Assembly: GCA_002409405.1 (NCBI GenBank)
Contig: DHNG01000041.1
Span: 321-19,415 of the forward strand
Reading direction: 5' to 3'
DNA from: Flavobacteriales bacterium UBA5422
GTDB lineage: Bacteria; Bacteroidota; Bacteroidia; Flavobacteriales_D; Crocinitomicaceae
DNA length: 19,095 bases
Positions 15,381 through 19,095 of the stretch are shown here, piece by piece (the first letter of the stretch is position 1; each line of letters starts with the position of its first letter). Under the pieces are notes generated by a model. The model was not told the DNA's origin and searched no databases. It saw only the letters and a list, made by a program, of their open reading frames with translations. The translations under genes and the position numbers were made by a program.

Positions 15381-15755
15381 TTATACGTGAGTTGCCCAAA
15401 CGCTTCCCACAGCATTTGCTTCTGTCAATAAGATAAAGATCAGATATAGCATGAAAACCAGGTACGGAACCAAAACCATCAATTTCAGGTTTTTCCTTTC
15501 TTCTCCCAAGTGCATAAATACCAGTACGATATATGCTGCTTTCACAATTGTCAATGCAATATAGAACCACTTGATTGTTTCCCACCAAAATCCGTGAACG
15601 GTTGAACGTCCCCAAAGAATTCCGATAACTACTTCAACTGCGGTGATGGCAGAAAGCAAAAACGTAACAAAGTATATTTTTTTACGAATTTTCTTTCCAT
15701 CTTCTTCTGAGTGGTGCGTATGTAACGAATACTCAATAACATCATCTCTTTCCAT
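15381..15755 (-). CDS. Cytochrome c oxidase subunit IV
   Basis: Small three-helix membrane subunit of a heme-copper oxidase, 124 residues, prokaryotic COX4 family. Helices are at about 26-48, 61-82 and 92-112, with the family motif VFMHLGEERKNLK linking helices 2 and 3. It contributes to stability of the complex and has no redox centre. It sits between subunit III (29 nt upstream) and the SCO-like gene (15 nt downstream) in the minus-strand oxidase operon. The histidine-rich N-terminus (LHTHHSEED) is unremarkable for the family. Confidence 0.92.
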   Translation of the reverse strand: MERDDVIEYSLHTHHSEEDGKKIRKKIYFVTFLLSAITAVEVVIGILWGRSTVHGFWWETIKWFYIALTIVKAAYIVLVFMHLGEERKNLKLMVLVPYLVFMLYLIFILLTEANAVGSVWATHV

Positions 15756-15784
15756 ATCCTAAGTGTTTTTTACGATTTAACAAA

Positions 15785-16822
15785 TTAAACAAGGTAGAAG
15801 AACGTAAATACGAATACCCAAACCAAGTCTACAAAGTGCCAGTACAATCCGGCTTTTTCAACCATTTCATAGTGTCCTCTCGCGTGGTATGTACCTTTGA
15901 TACATCCGATCAATACGATAATGTTGATCAGGATACCGATTGACACGTGGAATCCGTGGAATCCTGTGATGAAGAAGAAATAGTTCGCGTATTGTCTCGG
16001 ACCGTACTCATTGCGTTCCATGTTCGCTCCGTATACAATTCGTTTTGCTTCTCCTGAGTATGCAGCATCATAGTATAACTTTGTTGCTTCTGCTCCTTCA
16101 ATGTGCTGACGAAGTTCGTATTTTGCACCAGCTTCTTTCACTACCAGGTACATTCCTACATCATTGTTCTTCGCAATTTTAGCAACTGAACCGTCGTGTA
16201 ATGTAATCATTTTATCTTTCACGTGTCCTGCTTCAATCGCATGTTGGAATTCGTGTAACAAATCCAAATCTTTATTTGTCAGAACTTGTCCTGCTTTGTA
16301 ATGATGTCCTGCTGTTTGAACTGTAAAGTTTTGAATTTCTCCGAATTGTTCTGCGTGCACGACTGCTTTTGAACCATCCGCCAATTCTACTTTACCGAAT
16401 TTAGATCCGTGAATAAAGTGAGACCACTCCCAAGCCTGTGAACCAACGAAGATAATCCCTCCGATTACTGTTGCAACCAACCATTTGATCACTCCTTTCT
16501 TGTCCATTCTGTGACCTGCTTCTACTGACAACACCATTGTTACAGATGAGATGATCAGCAAGAAGGTCATAAATGCCACGTACATCAAGGGGTAATTCCC
16601 TTCCAGGAACGGTAACGAGTGGAAAGTTTCCTCTCCAATCGGCCACTCACCCTGGTGTGCGTGTCTAGAAAAACCATAAGCAATCAAGAATCCTCCGAAA
16701 GTTAAAGCGTCGGATACAAGGAAAAACCACATCATCAGTTTTCCGTAGCTAACTCTAAACGGAGATTCTTTTCCTCCCCAAGCATTTGCTGAGTCAATGT
16801 GTTCAGAAGCGTGTCCAGCCAT
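15785..16822 (-). CDS. ctaE: Cytochrome c oxidase subunit III with ~125-residue periplasmic insert
   Basis: Five-helix subunit III of the heme-copper oxidase, 345 residues. Helices lie at about 24-51, 78-101, 112-136, 280-309 and 324-345. The signatures YFFFITGFHGFHV and GLYWHFVDLVWVFVF are intact. The carboxylate that guards the proton-uptake side (Glu in mitochondria) is present as D38 in FLVSDALTF. Between helices 3 and 4 a polar segment of about 125 residues (139-263) replaces a short loop; charge distribution puts it in the periplasm. It is rich in Lys, Glu and His and has no membrane helix. The gene follows a second subunit III gene by 23 nt. The gene symbol follows common usage for subunit III. 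Confidence 0.93.
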   Translation of the reverse strand: MAGHASEHIDSANAWGGKESPFRVSYGKLMMWFFLVSDALTFGGFLIAYGFSRHAHQGEWPIGEETFHSLPFLEGNYPLMYVAFMTFLLIISSVTMVLSVEAGHRMDKKGVIKWLVATVIGGIIFVGSQAWEWSHFIHGSKFGKVELADGSKAVVHAEQFGEIQNFTVQTAGHHYKAGQVLTNKDLDLLHEFQHAIEAGHVKDKMITLHDGSVAKIAKNNDVGMYLVVKEAGAKYELRQHIEGAEATKLYYDAAYSGEAKRIVYGANMERNEYGPRQYANYFFFITGFHGFHVSIGILINIIVLIGCIKGTYHARGHYEMVEKAGLYWHFVDLVWVFVFTFFYLV

Positions 16823-16845
16823 TTCTTAAATTTTTTTTTGCAAGT

Positions 16846-17907
16846 TTAATGAATAAAAAGTAAAAACAACAACAAAAATATCCACAAAGCGCCTAAAAAA
16901 TGCCAGAAAATTCCTGTTGCTCTTAAGCCTATTGCGTCACCATTCGTGTATTTACCTAAGAATGAATACGATACCGTTCGAATCATGAAAAGTAACGTAA
17001 ACACTATATGTAATAAATGTAAAAAAGTAATAACATATAAATACGACGATGCTGTATCCGATGAATCCATTGCCTTGTTTAACAGGTAAGGGCTCAGCTT
17101 TTGGTCTCCCAGGTACAATGTCCTGTTTTTATACGCTAATTCTTTACTTTTGTAATAAACATGAAAATCTTTTCCAAACTCTCCTTTCACAAAAAAGTCT
17201 CCCCGTCCGTCCCGGATATGCTCTGCCCAGGTTCTCAACCGGTACAAATCATGTGATCCGATTACTGTTCCGTCCGGTAATACCAATTGATTATCCAGGT
17301 ATGCTACCGGTTCACTTTCATACAACAGCACGAAATCCGTTCCATATCCTTTTATAGCATCCAGCCCTTTTGCTCTGTCGGCATTCTCAAACTGCTTCCC
17401 GATTGCCCGGATTGCTTCTTTAGTCTTCTCATCTACCTTTTTCCCTTCGATCAGGTAATCATTTCCTTCCACAACCAGGTATTTTCCTTTGTATTTCAGG
17501 GTGTAATAATCTCCGTAGCGTCCTTCATTCACTAAAATTCTGTTCGCACTTGCATACACTCCCCTGTCTACCAATTCTCCATACCCTTTGAATTGGTAAA
17601 CCACAAATCCAATTCCCAACATGAAGGTAACAGAGATCAAAATCGACAACAGTTTCCGGTTATTTGCCTTTGCTGCTTTGACAGACAACACAAATGTGAT
17701 ACTACTCAGTACAATCAGTGCCGTAGAGATGAAGAAGGGTATCGGGAATGGTGTTTTCAACCAGAATGAACCTCCCATTGACACAATGTATGCAGATACC
17801 AATCCTGCAAAAACCATAGAAATACTGACCAATGCTGCGTAAACGAGATTTTTCTTTACTTTCTCCTTTAATTCAGGCGTCATTTCAGCTTCAAACTGCT
17901 CTCTCAT
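16846..17907 (-). CDS. Divergent subunit III paralogue with ~175-residue periplasmic insert
   Basis: Second heme-copper oxidase subunit III-like protein, 353 residues, with helices at about 20-43, 55-76, 86-106, 288-312 and 330-352. The last helices match the neighbouring subunit III in pattern (ITFLHLLH beside ITGFHGFH; GIFWHFLGALWIF beside GLYWHFVDLVWVF). The first helix aligns as ALVSISMVF against FLVSDALTF, so the carboxylate of the paralogue is replaced by I29. A polar segment of about 175 residues (109-283) sits between helices 3 and 4, predicted periplasmic. It contains short beta-like repeats (YTLKYKGKYLVVEG, VYYKSKELAY) that do not resemble the insert of the neighbour. It lies 10 nt after cyoE and 23 nt before ctaE. 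It may assemble with or instead of subunit III. Confidence 0.85.
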   Translation of the reverse strand: MREQFEAEMTPELKEKVKKNLVYAALVSISMVFAGLVSAYIVSMGGSFWLKTPFPIPFFISTALIVLSSITFVLSVKAAKANNRKLLSILISVTFMLGIGFVVYQFKGYGELVDRGVYASANRILVNEGRYGDYYTLKYKGKYLVVEGNDYLIEGKKVDEKTKEAIRAIGKQFENADRAKGLDAIKGYGTDFVLLYESEPVAYLDNQLVLPDGTVIGSHDLYRLRTWAEHIRDGRGDFFVKGEFGKDFHVYYKSKELAYKNRTLYLGDQKLSPYLLNKAMDSSDTASSYLYVITFLHLLHIVFTLLFMIRTVSYSFLGKYTNGDAIGLRATGIFWHFLGALWIFLLLFLLFIH

Positions 17908-17917
17908 ATTTTTTCTT

Positions 17918-18817
17918 TTACTTCAACACAAATTCCACCACATTTTTCAACTGCAGGATAAATTCATCTGTCCGGTCAAACACAAACAGGAACTGGATAA
18001 TCGGCAGGTAAATGATGGAGGCAAACATTAATTTCTTCGCGTCTTTGGCATCCAATGTCTGGTACAAACGATACGCTGCCAGGTAAAACAATGCTCCCAA
18101 CACACAAGCAATCGCCATGGAAATATTTCCTGTCCACCCCAATACCCATGGAATTAAACTGAACGGAATTAAAACCAATGAATATAACAAAATAAAAAAC
18201 GCTGAGTTCTTTGATTTCCCTGATTTTGAAGGCAGTAATGAAAACCCACCGGCATTGTAATCGTCGTAAACAACCCATGCGATGGCCCAGAAATGCGGGA
18301 ACTGCCAGATAAACTGGATAAAGAACAAGACTCCCGGAACCAATGAGAAATTTCCACTCGCTGCAATCGCACCTAACATCGGCGGAATTGCGCCCGGAAA
18401 AGCGCCTACAAATACGGCCCATGGTGACTTGCGTTTCATCGGTGTATACATAAACACATACGAAACATAAGCTGACACCCCCAAAATAGCGGAAGGGAGA
18501 TTAATCATTGCCAACATTGCTGTACCAACAAGAAGAAAAAGAATGACCACACTGTACGCTTCTTTCAATGACATGGTGCCTGCCGGAAGCGGGCGTTGTT
18601 TCGTGCGGTTCATCAACTTATCCAGGTCACGTTCCCAGATTTGATTGGAACCGTTTGACGCGCCTGTCACCAGGGTTCCCCCGACTACCAGCAAAAGGAT
18701 TTCTTTCCAATCCGTTCCTCCGTTAAAGAGATAGCCGGCCAATGCCGACAACACAACAGTAAAGGATAACCGAAACTTTGTAAATACGAGATACTCCTTC
18801 ATCTTTTTTCCAACCAT
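17918..18817 (-). CDS. cyoE/ctaB: Protoheme IX farnesyltransferase (heme O synthase)
   Basis: Polytopic UbiA-family enzyme that attaches farnesyl to heme B to make heme O for heme-copper oxidases. From the ATG at 18817 it has 299 residues. The prenyl-diphosphate/magnesium motifs are intact: NQIWERDLDKLMNRT (58-72) followed by KQRPLPAG, and the second motif YDDYNAGGFSLLP (184-196), with WQFPHFW between. The frame extends upstream to a TTG at 18847, but that codon overlaps a -7 promoter element, so it is rejected. ATG at 18802 (MKEYLVFTKF) is an acceptable alternative. It is the first gene of the oxidase operon, 10 nt before the divergent subunit III. Heme O may be converted to heme A by a CtaA not present here. 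Confidence 0.94.
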   Translation of the reverse strand: MVGKKMKEYLVFTKFRLSFTVVLSALAGYLFNGGTDWKEILLLVVGGTLVTGASNGSNQIWERDLDKLMNRTKQRPLPAGTMSLKEAYSVVILFLLVGTAMLAMINLPSAILGVSAYVSYVFMYTPMKRKSPWAVFVGAFPGAIPPMLGAIAASGNFSLVPGVLFFIQFIWQFPHFWAIAWVVYDDYNAGGFSLLPSKSGKSKNSAFFILLYSLVLIPFSLIPWVLGWTGNISMAIACVLGALFYLAAYRLYQTLDAKDAKKLMFASIIYLPIIQFLFVFDRTDEFILQLKNVVEFVLK

Positions 18818-18844
18818 ACCGGAGAGGTGTTTCAAAATTCGGGG

Positions 18845-18852
18845 CAAAAATA
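18845..18852 (-). promoter_or_regulatory. Bacteroidota -7 element for the oxidase operon
   Basis: On the minus strand TATTTTTG matches TAnnTTTG exactly, 27 nt upstream of the ATG at 18817, placing the start site near 18840 with a leader of about 20 nt. The -33 box is not clear. No other promoter is evident between the seven genes, whose gaps are 29 nt or less. Confidence 0.55.
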
Positions 18853-19000
18853 CAAAATAATTAGGAAGATGGTGAAGATTGAGAAGATTAAAAGACGGGA
18901 AAATCGTATTGATGAATTACACCGATTGTTCCATCAATTTTTCATGCACAACCTACGGATTGTATTCAACGTATTTTAAATTGCTTTGGCCCATCACCTT

Positions 19001-19095
19001 CTATTTACAATGACTTATAATTAGGGCGTTTGCTTCCTCGAATCCAAGATCATCCGCTTTATGTAGATCAGAACAAGCTTCATCCGCATTGCCGT
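19001..19095 (-). CDS. C-terminal end of a TPR/Sel1-like repeat protein (partial)
   Basis: An open frame enters from the right edge and stops with TAG at 19001-19003. The 30 visible residues read GNADEACSDLHKADDLGFEE followed by ANALIISHCK. The pattern ACxDLxKAxxLGxEEA, ending in a short helix and HCK, is typical of the last repeat of Bacteroidota TPR/Sel1-like proteins. Nothing can be said about its full length or role. It is followed by about 150 nt before the oxidase operon promoter, holding only a weak hairpin (18908-18938). Confidence 0.6.
   Translation of the reverse strand, partial: GNADEACSDLHKADDLGFEEANALIISHCK

Noticed and set aside
15376..15615. Second minus-strand frame overlapping subunit IV
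   Set aside because: It is out of frame within the clear subunit IV gene and has no membrane or domain pattern.
18818..18847. TTG start for heme O synthase
   Set aside because: The TTG is part of the -7 element TATTTTTG and homologues start near the downstream ATGs.
18908..18938. ATTGATG/CATCAAT hairpin as terminator of the TPR-like gene
   Set aside because: Seven paired bases, a large imperfect interior and no T-run on the minus strand; it is also over 60 nt from the stop codon.

Overview
The window comes from a member of the Bacteroidota, most likely order Flavobacteriales. It carries a secreted protease with a type IX secretion (T9SS) C-terminal sorting domain, an outer-membrane OmpA-family protein with thrombospondin type 3 repeats, and Bacteroidota-type -7 promoter elements (TAnnTTTG). 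Its oxidase accessory operon is also of the Bacteroidota kind. Base composition is moderately AT-rich and uniform, with no insertion sequence, integrase, tRNA or CRISPR. Genus-level placement (something like Fluviicola or another Crocinitomicaceae) is only an impression.

Left part (1-4514, plus strand): the 3' nine-tenths of valS, a YigZ/IMPACT-family gene whose start codon lies inside a perfect 16-bp hairpin, a divergent M42-like metallopeptidase, and a tiny lipoprotein gene with its own promoter and strong terminator. A stretch of about 270 nt without genes follows (4515-4786) and holds an imperfect inverted repeat.

Middle part (4787-12702, minus strand): three transcription units. An ABC exporter half-transporter is followed after 19 nt by a leaderless, permease-less substrate-binding protein. 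A large OmpA/TSP3 outer-membrane protein gene ends in its own terminator. A lysyl-endopeptidase-like secreted protease (PKD, GEVED and T9SS sorting domains) also ends in its own terminator. A response regulator without a neighbouring kinase (12794-13474, plus strand) is divergent from the protease gene.

Right part (13477-18817, minus strand): a seven-gene operon for cytochrome oxidase biogenesis and small subunits. In transcription order these are heme O synthase (cyoE/ctaB), a divergent subunit III paralogue, subunit III, subunit IV, a degenerate SCO-like protein, a canonical SCO lipoprotein, and a DUF420 (CtaM-like) membrane protein. Subunits I and II are absent: the gene just upstream is the end of a TPR/Sel1-like protein (19001-19095). 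CyoE would make heme O, SCO would deliver copper, and DUF420 would help assembly; subunits III and IV join the enzyme.

The most unusual feature is that three proteins of this operon carry extra soluble segments predicted to face the periplasm. These are about 125 and 175 residues inserted at the same loop of the two subunit III paralogues, and a complete EF-hand-like calcium loop in the DUF420 protein. In addition, the second subunit III lacks the carboxylate of the first helix and the second SCO lacks the copper-binding histidine.
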